DNA from: Oscillospiraceae bacterium
GTDB lineage: Bacteria > Bacillota > Clostridia > Oscillospirales > JAAYOS01
DNA length: 64,000 nucleotides
Reading direction: 5' to 3'
NCBI GenBank assembly: GCA_031264245.1
Contig: JAISEG010000009.1
Coordinates: 86,210 to 150,209, forward strand
Part shown: piece after piece, positions 50,058 to 58,646 of the stretch
How the letters are laid out: each line of letters opens with the position of its first letter
Position numbering within the stretch: the first letter of the stretch is position 1
Position numbers and translations under genes: made by a program
The notes under the pieces: generated by a model
Seen by the model: only the letters and a program-made list of their open reading frames with translations
The model's database searches: none
Told to the model about the DNA's origin: nothing

Positions 50058-50855
50058 TTATCTTGTCCTGTAGCCCTCTATAACAAAGTCGACCCTTCTG
50101 TTCGCCCCGCGCCCCTCCTCCGTGTCGTTTGGCTGCACCGGATGATATTCGCCGTAGCCCACAGAGGATATTTTCCTGTCAAATATCCTGCCCGAGTTTA
50201 GCATGTATCTAAGCACGTTTGTCGCCCTCTTGGTCGACAGGTCCCAATTGTCCTCAAACTGCGAGGTGTGGATTGCGCGGTTGTCGGTATGCCCCTCGAT
50301 CCTGATCATGGATATATACTCCTGATTTGTGGCAAGAACGTTTATCATCTGGTTGAGGATCGGGTTGGACTCGTCCAAAAGCTTTGCGCTTCCCGAAGAG
50401 AACAAAACGTTTTCGACAAATCTTACCGTTATTACATACGTCTCGTAGTCCACCGAAAGCTCCACAGTCATATCGTATTCATCAACGTAATCCTTGATAT
50501 TTTCATAGAGCAGCAGGAAGTTGTTTTGTTCCTTCTCCATTTGCTCTATTTCATCCTGAGTGTATCCGCCGTTGTAGTAACCATCCTCGTATTCGTCCTC
50601 ATCGGTGGTAGTCACTATGAGGCTTATAGGTCTTTCCATAGCTTTGTCCACATCCAGAATCGGAATGACCATCGTAGGACTCCCGGACAGCGCCCCCAGC
50701 AACGTCTCCCATTTTTCCGCGTTTACGCTGGAAAAGGAGAAGAGCAGGACAAAAAAGCACAGCAACAGCGTAACAAGGTCGCCGTACGTATCCATCCAGT
50801 TTGCGCCGCCGCCTTCATCCTCCGAGCTTGCCTGACGTTTTCTGCTGCTAGCCAT
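50058..50855 (-). CDS. motB: Flagellar motor protein MotB
   Basis: 265 residues. One membrane helix with the proton-carrying Asp in WMDTYGDLVTLLLCFFVLL (Asp near residue 27). The C-terminal OmpA-like domain binds peptidoglycan (SMIRIEGHTDNRAIHTSQFE, STKRATNVLRYMLN, GYGEYHPVQPND, NRRVDFVIEG). The middle carries an Asp/Glu/Tyr-rich insert (about 85-100, TTDEDEYEDGYYNGGYTQDE). It follows motA by ~110 bp. Confidence 0.95.
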   Translation of the reverse strand: MASSRKRQASSEDEGGGANWMDTYGDLVTLLLCFFVLLFSFSSVNAEKWETLLGALSGSPTMVIPILDVDKAMERPISLIVTTTDEDEYEDGYYNGGYTQDEIEQMEKEQNNFLLLYENIKDYVDEYDMTVELSVDYETYVITVRFVENVLFSSGSAKLLDESNPILNQMINVLATNQEYISMIRIEGHTDNRAIHTSQFEDNWDLSTKRATNVLRYMLNSGRIFDRKISSVGYGEYHPVQPNDTEEGRGANRRVDFVIEGYRTR

Positions 50856-50967
50856 ATCTCAAGTCGCGGTTACGTAACAAATACGTCACCATGCTCCTCC
50901 TTTTTGCCAAACTTACGCATGTTTTCCGAACCTATTTTGCTTTATGCCGCAATATGTATATAAACCG

Positions 50968-51759
50968 TCATTCCGTCTCCGCCGGCTTGCTCTCCGCTTT
51001 AGCTCCCGCGGCAATTTGGGTCTGGGAGAGGAACGCGTTGAGCTTTTCCCTGATTATCCTCGGGTTTTCGCCGTCCTGGATGGATAGGATACCCTCCAGT
51101 ATAAGCTCCTTCCTCAGGTACTCTTCGTCGCTCTGCGCTTTAAGCTTTTTTGCGAGCGGGGTAAAGACGACGTTTGCGAGTATACAGCCGTAGAAGGTGG
51201 TGACAAGGGCGACCGACATGTTCGGTCCGAGGGAATCCATATCGCTGAGCGTTGTAAGCATGTTGATAAGCCCTATAAGCGTACCTATCATACCAAACGC
51301 CGGTGAATACGCCGACATCTGCAAAAGAACGGCCTGTCCCCTGCCGTGCCTGTCCTTGATAAAGGAAAGCTCCGTCTCCATTATACTGCGGACAAGCTCG
51401 GGGTCGGAGCCGTCGGTAATGAGCATTATCCCCTTCTTTAGGAACGGGTCGTCCGAATTGTTTATCGTTTCCTCGAGGGCCAAAATCCCCTCTCTTCTGG
51501 CTACGTTCGCTATATCGATTATCATATCGACGTCCTTGTTGAGGTCGATCTTTTTTGCTTTAAAGGCGTTGCCTATAATCTTGACAAGATTTTTCAGGGT
51601 ATCAAGCGGATAGGATATGACCGTTGAGCCGATAACTCCGCCGATAACAATAAAAATCGATGCCGCGTCGTAAAAGTCCATAAGCTTTCCGCTCATGCTG
51701 ATACTCGCTACAACGCAAATAAGCGTAAATACCAGTCCTATGAGTGTGGTAATCTCCAA
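50968..51759 (-). CDS. motA: Flagellar motor protein MotA
   Basis: 263 residues with four membrane helices and the large cytoplasmic loop. Motifs: GLVFTLICVVASISMSGKLM at TM1, ARREGILALEETINNSDDPF, and TM3-TM4 around YSPAFGMIGTLIGLINML and ALVTTFYGCILANVVFTPLA with Pro residues needed for rotation. The MotAB stator is powered by ions; Na+ or H+ cannot be told apart. The gene follows flbD by ~127 bp in the same direction. Confidence 0.96.
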   Translation of the reverse strand: MEITTLIGLVFTLICVVASISMSGKLMDFYDAASIFIVIGGVIGSTVISYPLDTLKNLVKIIGNAFKAKKIDLNKDVDMIIDIANVARREGILALEETINNSDDPFLKKGIMLITDGSDPELVRSIMETELSFIKDRHGRGQAVLLQMSAYSPAFGMIGTLIGLINMLTTLSDMDSLGPNMSVALVTTFYGCILANVVFTPLAKKLKAQSDEEYLRKELILEGILSIQDGENPRIIREKLNAFLSQTQIAAGAKAESKPAETE

Positions 51760-51886
51760 AAAAGAGCACCTCCTAAATAAGGTAATAATCCGCCTGCGGA
51801 CCGGGCAAAGCCCTTCCGCTCAATAATCCTCCCGTCACGGCGCTTCGCGCCCGCGGTAAGATTAAACGCATGTGCCATGTATGTAT

Positions 51887-52093
51887 TCAAATCAGTGTCG
51901 TCGGGCGCGCGGTCATAAGCCGCCTCTTTTCCTCAAATATTCTCCCGATTACTTCGGCGGCCGTCTCCATAACAACGACCTTTTTCCCGGATTCAAGTGA
52001 GATCACCGTGTCCGGTCTTTCTTCGATAAATTCAATGAGGTTTTCGTTTACATAGAACTGCTCAACCTTGTTTATACGGGTGACAAGTATCAT
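51887..52093 (-). CDS. flbD: FlbD family flagellar protein
   Basis: 68 residues, MILVTRINKVEQFYVNENLI followed by FIEERPDTVISLESGKKVVV, which is the SwrD/FlbD family. In Bacillus SwrD raises stator function and torque. It is the first gene of the second flagellar transcription unit, before motA. GGGAGG lies about 8 bases upstream. Confidence 0.9.
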   Translation of the reverse strand: MILVTRINKVEQFYVNENLIEFIEERPDTVISLESGKKVVVMETAAEVIGRIFEEKRRLMTARPTTLI

Positions 52094-52156
52094 TCTGACA
52101 CCTCCCTTTTCTCCGGCGCTGTAAAGCGCTGAGCATTTTTACAACGACCGCTTTTC

Positions 52157-52185
52157 ATTTTATACTATGTTTGATTGTTTTTCAA
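52157..52185 (-). promoter_or_regulatory. Promoter for flbD-motAB-fliLMY
   Basis: Minus strand TTGAAA (52185-52180) and TAAAAT (52162-52157), spacer 17, about 65 bases before flbD. With the terminator at 52359 it splits the flagellar genes into two units. The 321-bp gap 52094-52414 holds these two signals in AT-rich DNA. Confidence 0.65.
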
Positions 52186-52358
52186 GTACCTTATAACATA
52201 AAGAAAATGTTAATTTATCAAAAAAACATAAAATAATCAATATTTACCAAAATAACGGTAGCCATTTTCTTCAAGTTGCGACAAATAACCGCCTTTTCCT
52301 CCGCAAAAATTCCTCAGTCAAATATTATCAAATTGTCAAAACGCCGTCAAACAAATTC

Positions 52359-52393
52359 AAGCAGCATTCCCATCCTGCCTCGGAATGCTGCTT
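52359..52393 (-). terminator. Terminator after flgE
   Basis: A 12-bp perfect stem AAGCAGCATTCC/GGAATGCTGCTT (52359-52370/52382-52393). On the minus strand it is followed by GAATTTGTTTG, T-rich. It lies 21 bp after the flgE stop. Confidence 0.65.
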
Positions 52394-52414
52394 GTCTGTT
52401 TACATCATTGTATC

Positions 52415-53329
52415 CTACCTCTTGAGGTTGATAAGCTCCTCAAGAAGCGAGTCCGAGGTTGTGATGATTCTCGAGTTCGCCTGGAATCCCCTCTGGGTGA
52501 CTATCATGTCGGTAAACTCAGCCGCGAGGTCGACGTTGGACATCTCAAGCCCGCCGACGTTTATCTTGCCCGCTCCGTTTGTCTGCGCGGTCGAAACCTG
52601 AGCCGCCCCCGAGTTCGAGCTCGCCGCGTACTGGCTGCTGCCCTTTTTTTCAAGTCCCGACGGGTTTAAGAAGGTGGCTATCGGGATAATACCTATCGTC
52701 TGCTTGTTTCCCGCCGCGTCCAGCCCGGTGATCACGCCCTTGTCGTCTATCGCCACGCTTTTCCAGCCGTTGAGGTTGATATTTCCCATATTTGCCGTGT
52801 TAACCATACCGTCAACTCCGCCCGCGGCGTAATCAGCAGGATCGGGCGGAAGCCAAGCCGTTTTATTACCTGTTACCGGGTCGGTTATTACTGTGGTGAA
52901 ATTCCCCGAGCCCATCAGACCCTGTATGTAGCTTCCGTCGGCGGTGACAAGGTTGCCCGCGGCGTCGATGTAGAGGTTGCCCGCGCGTGTATAGAGGTTC
53001 TCCGGCGCGGAGCCCTTGATGATAAAGAAGCCGTCACCCTCGATGGCGAGGTCTGTGGGGTTGTCGGTTCTCTGTGTGGCGGCGCTGGTATGCAAAACGT
53101 CGATTGTGGCAAGCGTCACGCCCAGACCGATCTGGATGGGGTTGGTTCCGCCGACCGTAGTGGTCGCGGAGGACGCGTTTCTCGAGGTCTGGCTGTATAT
53201 ATCCTGGAATATAACCCGGCTTGTTTTAAACGCGGCCGTGTTTACGTTTGAAATGTTGTTGCCGATAACGTCCATTCTTGTCTGGTGGTTTTTAAGACCG
53301 GACACACCGGAATAAAGCGATCTCATCAT
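52415..53329 (-). CDS. flgE: Flagellar hook/rod protein of the FlgE/FlgG family
   Basis: 304 residues. The N-terminal rod motif is SLYSGVSGLKNHQTRMDVIG then NNISNVNTAAFKTSR; the C-terminal motif is MSNVDLAAEFTDMIVTQRGF then QANSRIITTSDSLLEELINL. A compact central domain (about 100-250) is shorter than in enteric FlgE (~400 aa). Because it follows flgD and fliK it is most likely the hook protein FlgE, though FlgG cannot be excluded. The start overlaps none of its neighbours; it is 46 bp after flgD. Confidence 0.88.
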   Translation of the reverse strand: MMRSLYSGVSGLKNHQTRMDVIGNNISNVNTAAFKTSRVIFQDIYSQTSRNASSATTTVGGTNPIQIGLGVTLATIDVLHTSAATQRTDNPTDLAIEGDGFFIIKGSAPENLYTRAGNLYIDAAGNLVTADGSYIQGLMGSGNFTTVITDPVTGNKTAWLPPDPADYAAGGVDGMVNTANMGNINLNGWKSVAIDDKGVITGLDAAGNKQTIGIIPIATFLNPSGLEKKGSSQYAASSNSGAAQVSTAQTNGAGKINVGGLEMSNVDLAAEFTDMIVTQRGFQANSRIITTSDSLLEELINLKR

Positions 53330-53375
53330 AAGGCAAAAAATCCTCCAATTAATAAGTTAAATTAAAGTAAATAAA

Positions 53376-54011
53376 TCAGTCCGCCTGAGCAATGTCGAAA
53401 ATGCTGTTTATCTCTATTTTTCCGCCGTCCTCCAGATACGCGACCGCGACGTTCTTTTCAATCGCCACCCGCACTACCTTTCCGGTTACCGTGACCGTGT
53501 CGCCCTCTGCGCCGCCTTCGACGGGAACCTTCGCGCTCACTGTGCGCCCTATGAGGTTGGCGTACCCAAGGAACTGGTTGTTGCCGCTCACAAGCTCGGA
53601 GTCGTACACCTGCGAAATCTTGGAGGCTTCCACCAGATACTCGCCGATTTGAGCGTATGTTTTGCCGCCGCTGTTGATTATCCTTGAAACAAAGCCGGTT
53701 ATGCTCACAACCTCGCCGTTGTCCATGACCACATTGTCGGCGGTCACGTATTTGCCCGCCAGACTGTAGGACTGGAACGCGGCAAAGCTCTTGTTTAACC
53801 CTTCCATCTGCTCAAGGGAGGAAAACTGCGCGAGCTGGGCAACAAACGTCGTATCGCTCATAGGCTCAAGCGGGTTTTGGTATTGCAGCTGCGCGGCAAG
53901 GAGTGACAAAAAATCATTTTTCCCCAGCTCCGTCTTGACCTTGCGCTGTTCGTTTACGTAGTCCTCGTACGACCTTATGCCGGTCGAGGAGGGTATGCTT
54001 GTATCTGACAT
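53376..54011 (-). CDS. flgD: Flagellar hook-capping protein FlgD
   Basis: 211 residues. FlgD caps the growing hook. The N-terminal conserved stretch is LGKNDFLSLLAAQLQYQNPL followed by EPMSDTTFVAQLAQFSSLEQ; the C-terminal part has a FlgD-like Ig/tudor region (YVTADNVVMDNGEVVSITGF). GAAGGAG precedes the ATG. fliK is upstream, flgE downstream, as in other Firmicutes. Confidence 0.94.
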   Translation of the reverse strand: MSDTSIPSSTGIRSYEDYVNEQRKVKTELGKNDFLSLLAAQLQYQNPLEPMSDTTFVAQLAQFSSLEQMEGLNKSFAAFQSYSLAGKYVTADNVVMDNGEVVSITGFVSRIINSGGKTYAQIGEYLVEASKISQVYDSELVSGNNQFLGYANLIGRTVSAKVPVEGGAEGDTVTVTGKVVRVAIEKNVAVAYLEDGGKIEINSIFDIAQAD

Positions 54012-54041
54012 AGGATTTCTCCTTCTAACATCGTTATTGCT

Positions 54042-55295
54042 CTACGCCCTGTATTCCACCGAGCTTATCTCAGTATCCCGAATCTCGGGCGTCTGCGCGG
54101 GTATGTCGGCGACAACCGCTCCGTAGTCGCCCTTGCCATCGGCTCTCGAGTTCTTTCTGCTCTTCTCCGCTTCGCCGCCGCGCCCTTTTCCCGGCTGCTC
54201 AAAGCTCTGGCTGGACACTCCGGTGTATACCACGTCTATCCCGCTGACCTTCACGCCTTTTCCGGCGAGGGATTCTATAAGCTGGTTTATCTGGCTGCCT
54301 ATCAAATCCTTGACCGCCATGTCGTCAGCCTTTATCCTCGCGTGCAAGCCGCCGTCTGTGGCGGAGAGCTGTATGGACACCTTGCCCAGATAGTCCGGCT
54401 TCAGCTGAATCTCCAGCTGATTTCCGCCCGACCCGCCCGACATCTCCATCTTCTCCACCATCTTGTCGAAAAGATTCTCTGTGGTCGCCGCAGACTCCGG
54501 CTGTACCGACCTCAGTTGCTCGGAGGCTTGCAGCTTTTCAGGTGATATGTCGATGATTTGCTGTGTCGGAACCACCCTGGGCTGGGACGGCTCCTCCGTT
54601 TTCCCGTCGTCACCGCCCGGAACGAATACGGCTTCGCCCTCCGGCTTTGCCGCTTTCTTTTCCTCAGTCGTCTTAATCTGAGGCTGGGGGTCATTTACAT
54701 TCTCCAAAGGGCTCGGAACGCCGCTATCGCCAGCTGCTTCCCTTGTTCTTTGCGGCATCCGTGCCGTGACCTCGTCCTTAAATGTCAATTTCTCTAAATC
54801 CGCGCCGCCGTCCGGTTCCGGTGTGTCCCCGGCGTCCTCCGCGACCGCTCCGACAATTTGACGAGGTTTAATATCCTTACTGATATCGTTTCCTTCGAGA
54901 ATAGAAATGACGCTTCCCGTCCTGTCTGCTGTGCCGCCCGTTACTCCCGGTATCCCTGTAAGCTCCGGTATAATGATGGCGTCCGGCGCAGCCTCCGGCT
55001 GTTTTATCTGGGCGAACATACTGAAAAATATCTGCTGCCTCATGGCCTCCGTGTTCTCTTCCTCGCGACCGGACATTTCCACATCCTCATCCCGGACCTT
55101 GCCGTTCTTATTTGATGAGACCGGCGGGGATGCGCCCTTATTTTCAGCCGTCCTTGTTCCCTCAGACATCTGCGCGCCGCCTAAAACCTCCGCGAAAGCA
55201 TCTCTCATCCCGCGTGTTTTATCCCGCTCGCCGCCCTTCGCGTCCGAAGCCTGTCTGTTTGCCTGCACATTGTATGCAAGCTGGAGCACCTGCAT
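54042..55295 (-). CDS. fliK: Flagellar hook-length control protein FliK
   Basis: 417 residues from the ATG at 55295, chosen for GGGAGG 8 bases upstream; the frame is open 25 codons further. The first ~300 residues are a low-complexity ruler (Asp/Glu/Pro/Thr-rich). The C-terminal conserved region is NQLEIQLKPDYLGKVSIQLS followed by LHARIKADDMAVKDLIGSQI, the export-switch domain shared by FliK proteins. Position before flgD agrees. Confidence 0.9.
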   Translation of the reverse strand: MQVLQLAYNVQANRQASDAKGGERDKTRGMRDAFAEVLGGAQMSEGTRTAENKGASPPVSSNKNGKVRDEDVEMSGREEENTEAMRQQIFFSMFAQIKQPEAAPDAIIIPELTGIPGVTGGTADRTGSVISILEGNDISKDIKPRQIVGAVAEDAGDTPEPDGGADLEKLTFKDEVTARMPQRTREAAGDSGVPSPLENVNDPQPQIKTTEEKKAAKPEGEAVFVPGGDDGKTEEPSQPRVVPTQQIIDISPEKLQASEQLRSVQPESAATTENLFDKMVEKMEMSGGSGGNQLEIQLKPDYLGKVSIQLSATDGGLHARIKADDMAVKDLIGSQINQLIESLAGKGVKVSGIDVVYTGVSSQSFEQPGKGRGGEAEKSRKNSRADGKGDYGAVVADIPAQTPEIRDTEISSVEYRA

Positions 55296-55436
55296 TAATT
55301 CACCTCCCTGTACATCAAACCTCCCCGCACAGCTCCCGCGCCGCATAAAAACAGTTTTCCCGTTTCCCATCCCGCGTCGGGTTATGCGAAGGTTCCATAA
55401 AATTTGTCAGTTAAAATCGCGTATATGTAAATTTTA

Positions 55437-56048
55437 TTAACTGCTGAGTAACGCCTGGGTGATATCCGCCGCCAACCCGGCGTCCATCGCGGACAGTATC
55501 GCCGCCGCTCCCGCCTCCGACATGTAGTATATTATCGCCGCCATGTCCTCCACCTCGTACAGCTCCGCAAGCCGCTCGGCCGCGTCCGCGGGAGCCATAA
55601 GGGAGTAGGTCTTGCTGAGGGACTTCATGTCGTCTATGTCTGTTTGGTTCAAAAGCCGCCTGTATATCGGCGTGCGCCTGTAATCCTTGCTGTCAAGCTC
55701 GGTCCTCCAGTCCTCAAGCTCCTTTTTCAGCGCCGCCAGCCGCTCTTCTTCCTTCTCCGCCTTGTTTTCTCTTTCCACCAGCTTTTCCTGCTGGCTGTTG
55801 ACGCTCCGGACAAGCAGCTTATAGTCCTGATATTCCGGGTCGAAGGAGCAAACTATGTCGATAAGCTTGTCCCTGACCCCGCCCAGGTTTAAGTTGACCG
55901 ACAGGACTAGAAAGCCGACAGCCGCCATTATCAAAATCAGAATAACTATCAGACCGGCAATGCCGCCCTGTTTTTTCTTCTTAATTTCATTATCGGGTGA
56001 AATCGGAATAACTTTACCCATTTTTTTATTATCTATGCTTTGCGCCAT
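55437..56048 (-). CDS. MotE/YlxF-like flagellar protein (TM, coiled coil, MgtE-N-like domain)
   Basis: 203 residues from the ATG at 56048 with GGGGTG 6 bases upstream (a GTG at 56057 is alternative). One membrane helix (GLIVILILIMAAVGFLVLSV, about 30-50), a coiled coil (NSQQEKLVERENKAEKEEER, about 90-125) and a C-terminal domain resembling MgtE N-terminal repeats (SLMAPADAAERLAELYEVED, AAIIYYMSEAGAAAILSAMD). This layout is that of MotE/YlxF, found between fliJ and fliK in Gram-positives; MotE is a chaperone for stator function in rhizobia. The role here is inferred. Confidence 0.8.
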   Translation of the reverse strand: MAQSIDNKKMGKVIPISPDNEIKKKKQGGIAGLIVILILIMAAVGFLVLSVNLNLGGVRDKLIDIVCSFDPEYQDYKLLVRSVNSQQEKLVERENKAEKEEERLAALKKELEDWRTELDSKDYRRTPIYRRLLNQTDIDDMKSLSKTYSLMAPADAAERLAELYEVEDMAAIIYYMSEAGAAAILSAMDAGLAADITQALLSS

Positions 56049-56072
56049 ATCGTTCACCCCATTTTATCTGAA

Positions 56073-56525
56073 TCAGTTACTGCCGCCCGCCGTCTCCCGG
56101 AACGAAACCAGGTCGTTTATGTCCTTGGCTTCCTCCATGCTGACCTCCAGAAGATAGCGCCGGTACTGCTCGTCCTTGAGCTTCTCGTATATCTTTACTT
56201 CCTTCATGCTCTCTATGACAAGCTCCATGCATTTGTCGCGCTTTTTTTCAGCCAGCAAAATTTTTTTCTTCAACGCGTCCTTTTCATCCCTGAGATATCT
56301 GAAATATGCGTCGTGCCGCTCCAAAGCCTCCGCGACGCCGCGCTTCTGACTGAGCGCCCTTTCAAGCGAGACGGAATTTTTTTCAAACGCCAGGTTCAGC
56401 CCGTTTTCCTGTTCCAACAGTCTGCGAAGCTCCGCCTGAGCCTCGCTCAGCTCCGCCTTGCGGTTCTTTTCCAGGGTCAATTTATATTCAAAAACCGACT
56501 CAAGGGAAAATACAAACCTTTTGAT
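56073..56525 (-). CDS. fliJ: Flagellar export chaperone FliJ, start at a non-standard ATC
   Basis: About 150 residues of coiled coil that interacts with FliI ATPase and the export gate. The usual N-terminus (KRFVFSLESVFEYKLTLEKN) is encoded upstream of the first ATG/GTG/TTG candidate, a TTG at 56480. In frame, the codon where the Met should be is ATC at 56525-56523, preceded by GAGAGGTGAGG at good distance, with a TGA stop three codons further up. So initiation at AUC is likely, or the start codon was altered. The downstream Glu-rich helices (EAQAELRRLLEQENGLNLAF) agree with FliJ. It lies 800 bp from fliI because of an inserted toxin-antitoxin pair. Confidence 0.82.
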   Translation of the reverse strand: MKRFVFSLESVFEYKLTLEKNRKAELSEAQAELRRLLEQENGLNLAFEKNSVSLERALSQKRGVAEALERHDAYFRYLRDEKDALKKKILLAEKKRDKCMELVIESMKEVKIYEKLKDEQYRRYLLEVSMEEAKDINDLVSFRETAGGSN

Positions 56526-56651
56526 CCGTCCTCACCTCTCATCCATAGGGCATTTTGTTTTATTTGATATTTCGCTTAACGCTTGTCCCAAGACCGCCCC
56601 GACGTCATACCTGATTTCAAAATATTTTTGCATAATAACCTCGAATAAATG

Positions 56652-56680
56652 TTGACATATGCCATTATATATGATATTAT
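56652..56680 (+). promoter_or_regulatory. Promoter/operator of the toxin-antitoxin pair
   Basis: TTGACA (56652-56657) and TATTAT (56675-56680), spacer 17. The direct repeat ATTATATATG occurs twice (56664-56673 and 56676-56685) across the -10 box, fitting autorepression by the complex. GAGG lies before the ATG at 56707. Confidence 0.65.
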
Positions 56681-56706
56681 ATATGTGGTCAAAGAGGTAA
56701 TTCAAG

Positions 56707-56952
56707 ATGATAATTAAACTCAAAAAACAAGCTGAAAAGTATTTAAGAAAGACGGACGCCAATACTTATCAAAAGCTGAAAAAGGCGATACACGGGCTTG
56801 AAAGTCTGCAAGGTGATATAATAAGACTAGAGGGAACTGATAAGTATCGCTTAAAAATTTACCATTACAGAATCATTTTCACTTATGACAGTGAGCATGA
56901 TTATATTGTAATTGAAAAAATCGGTTCGAGAGGAGATGTATACAATGGATAA
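56707..56952 (+). CDS. RelE/ParE-type toxin
   Basis: 81 residues with the RelE fold: LKKQAEKYLRKTDANTYQKL, then GDIIRLEGTDKYRLKIYHYR and IIFTYDSEHDYIVIEKIGSR. The basic and aromatic residues (Lys, Arg, Tyr-rich C-terminal strands) match RelE-like mRNA interferases; ParE-type gyrase poisons share the fold, so the target is open. The toxin precedes its antitoxin, an order seen in some HigBA-like systems. It is inserted in antisense between fliI and fliJ. Confidence 0.82.
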   Translation: MIIKLKKQAEKYLRKTDANTYQKLKKAIHGLESLQGDIIRLEGTDKYRLKIYHYRIIFTYDSEHDYIVIEKIGSRGDVYNG

Positions 56953-57202
56953 AAATAAATTTGAGGAAAAGCTCAAAGCGATTCCTGTGCAAGCCTCAGA
57001 TGACTTCGACGAAAAAATGCTTGCCGGTATTGAGCCTGAAAGCGATAATCTTATCACTATGGAACGGTTGGAGGCTGAAATTGAGTACAGCGGTAAATTA
57101 TCGCTCAGAGTCCCTAAGTCGCTGCATAAGACATTGATTGAAAGCGCGAAGAAGGAGGGTGTTTCGCTCAACCAATACGCGTTGTATAAGCTCAGCCAGT
57201 GA
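56945..57202 (+). CDS. Antitoxin with C-terminal RHH (HicB-like) domain
   Basis: 85 residues from the ATG at 56945, preceded by GAGGAG and overlapping the toxin by 8 bp; a longer frame from 56912 is inside the toxin. The C-terminal stretch GKLSLRVPKSLHKTLIESAK followed by EGVSLNQYALYKLSQ is the Arc/HicB-type RHH; the N-terminal ~45 residues are acidic and probably disordered, the part that wraps the toxin. Together they make a complete type II module. Confidence 0.82.
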   Translation: MDKNKFEEKLKAIPVQASDDFDEKMLAGIEPESDNLITMERLEAEIEYSGKLSLRVPKSLHKTLIESAKKEGVSLNQYALYKLSQ

Positions 57203-57213
57203 ATTTGTACGGG

Positions 57214-57262
57214 GCGGGTTACATCATATGCAGCTGCTGAATTGCATTGCGGTGTGACCCGC
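57214..57262 (+). terminator. Possible terminator after the toxin-antitoxin genes
   Basis: GCGGGTTACA (57214-57223) pairs with TGTGACCCGC (57253-57262), one G-U pair, large loop. It lies 12 bp after the antitoxin stop. Moderate support only; no T-run. Confidence 0.4.
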
Positions 57263-57329
57263 TCCGTTGCGTGTGTCTGTCGTCCGACAGGAACATCTGA
57301 TTTTCGCCAGGTAATTCGTCGAACCCCGG

Positions 57330-58646
57330 TCAGCTGTCGATGATTTCGCCGACCATCTGGAGGATTTCCTCGTAGGTGAAGCTCTCATCCATGCTTTGAT
57401 CCAGAAAGCCCTGTATGGGCTGGTGCAGCCTTACCGCGTTGTCGATTTCCGCGTTCGCTCCCTTTTGGTAGGCTCCTATATTTATCAAATCCTCGGCGTC
57501 CCTGTATACCGAAAGCATATTTTTAATGTAGCCCGCCGACTGTAAATGCTTGCTCCCGACGATCTCCGGCATAACCCGGCTGACGCTCGCGAGTACGTCG
57601 ATAGGCGGATAGTGGTTGCTGTTCGCGATAGCCCTTGAAAGCACGATGTGTCCGTCAAGTATACCCCTGACCGTGTCGGCCACCGGCTCGTTCATGTCGT
57701 CGCCCTCGACCAGAACCGTGTACAGCCCGGTGATGGAGCCCTTGTCCGACGTGCCCGACCTTTCGAGCAGCTTCGGCAGTATGGTGTACACCGAGGGCGG
57801 ATATCCCCTCGACACCGGCGGTTCGCCCGACGCCATGCCGATCTCCCTCTGCGCCATGGCGAAGCGGGTGAGCGAATCCATGAGCAGCAGCACCTTGTAG
57901 CCCTGATCGCGGAAATATTCGGCTATAGCGGTGCCGACCATCGCGGATTTCAGTCTGAGCAGAGCGGGCTGGTCCGACGTAGCGACGACGAGCACCGACT
58001 TCTTCAAGCCCTCCTCGCCCAGGTCCTTTTCCACAAAGTCCCGAACCTCCCTGCCGCGCTCCCCCACAAGGGTTATGACGTTTATGTCGGCGACGGCGTT
58101 TCGCGCTATCATGCCCAGAAGGGTGCTTTTGCCCACCCCAGAGCCCGCGAATATCCCAAGCCTCTGCCCCTTTCCCACAGTGAGCAGCGAGTCGATCGAC
58201 TTGATACCCAGCGGCATGGCTTCCTTTATCCGTTCCCTCGCCAGAGGGTTCGGCGGCGTGTTGTCAACCGGGTAATAGGTCTCGACCTCCGGCTCCGGAC
58301 CTCCGTCAAACGGGCGTCCGAGGGCGTCCAGTATCCTTCCCACAAACCCCATTCCCACCGGAACCTTAAGCGAATCCTTGGTGGATATCACCCTGCTTCC
58401 CAGTCCGATGCCGTCAAGGTTGCCGAAGGGCATAAGCAGTACCCTGCTGTCCCGGAAGCCGACCACCTCGCCCTGTATAAAGGAATCCTGCTTGATCGTG
58501 TAGATGTTGCATATCTCCCCGATATTCGCCGCGGGTCCGCTGGATTCAACGGTGAGCCCCACTATCTTTGTGACCCTTCCGCTGTACTCAAGCGGGTCGG
58601 TCCCGCCCAAAATATCGTGATACCTCGAAAAATCAATCTTCATCAT
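57330..58646 (-). CDS. fliI: Flagellum-specific ATPase FliI
   Basis: 438 residues, an F1-beta-like ATPase that powers the export apparatus. Walker A is AGSGVGKSTLLG (168-175 core), Walker B LLMDSLTRFAMAQREI; EPVADTVRGILDGHIVLSRA is typical. The N-terminus overlaps fliH's stop by 4 bases. The expected next gene fliJ is displaced 800 bp by the toxin-antitoxin insertion. Confidence 0.97.
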   Translation of the reverse strand: MMKIDFSRYHDILGGTDPLEYSGRVTKIVGLTVESSGPAANIGEICNIYTIKQDSFIQGEVVGFRDSRVLLMPFGNLDGIGLGSRVISTKDSLKVPVGMGFVGRILDALGRPFDGGPEPEVETYYPVDNTPPNPLARERIKEAMPLGIKSIDSLLTVGKGQRLGIFAGSGVGKSTLLGMIARNAVADINVITLVGERGREVRDFVEKDLGEEGLKKSVLVVATSDQPALLRLKSAMVGTAIAEYFRDQGYKVLLLMDSLTRFAMAQREIGMASGEPPVSRGYPPSVYTILPKLLERSGTSDKGSITGLYTVLVEGDDMNEPVADTVRGILDGHIVLSRAIANSNHYPPIDVLASVSRVMPEIVGSKHLQSAGYIKNMLSVYRDAEDLINIGAYQKGANAEIDNAVRLHQPIQGFLDQSMDESFTYEEILQMVGEIIDS

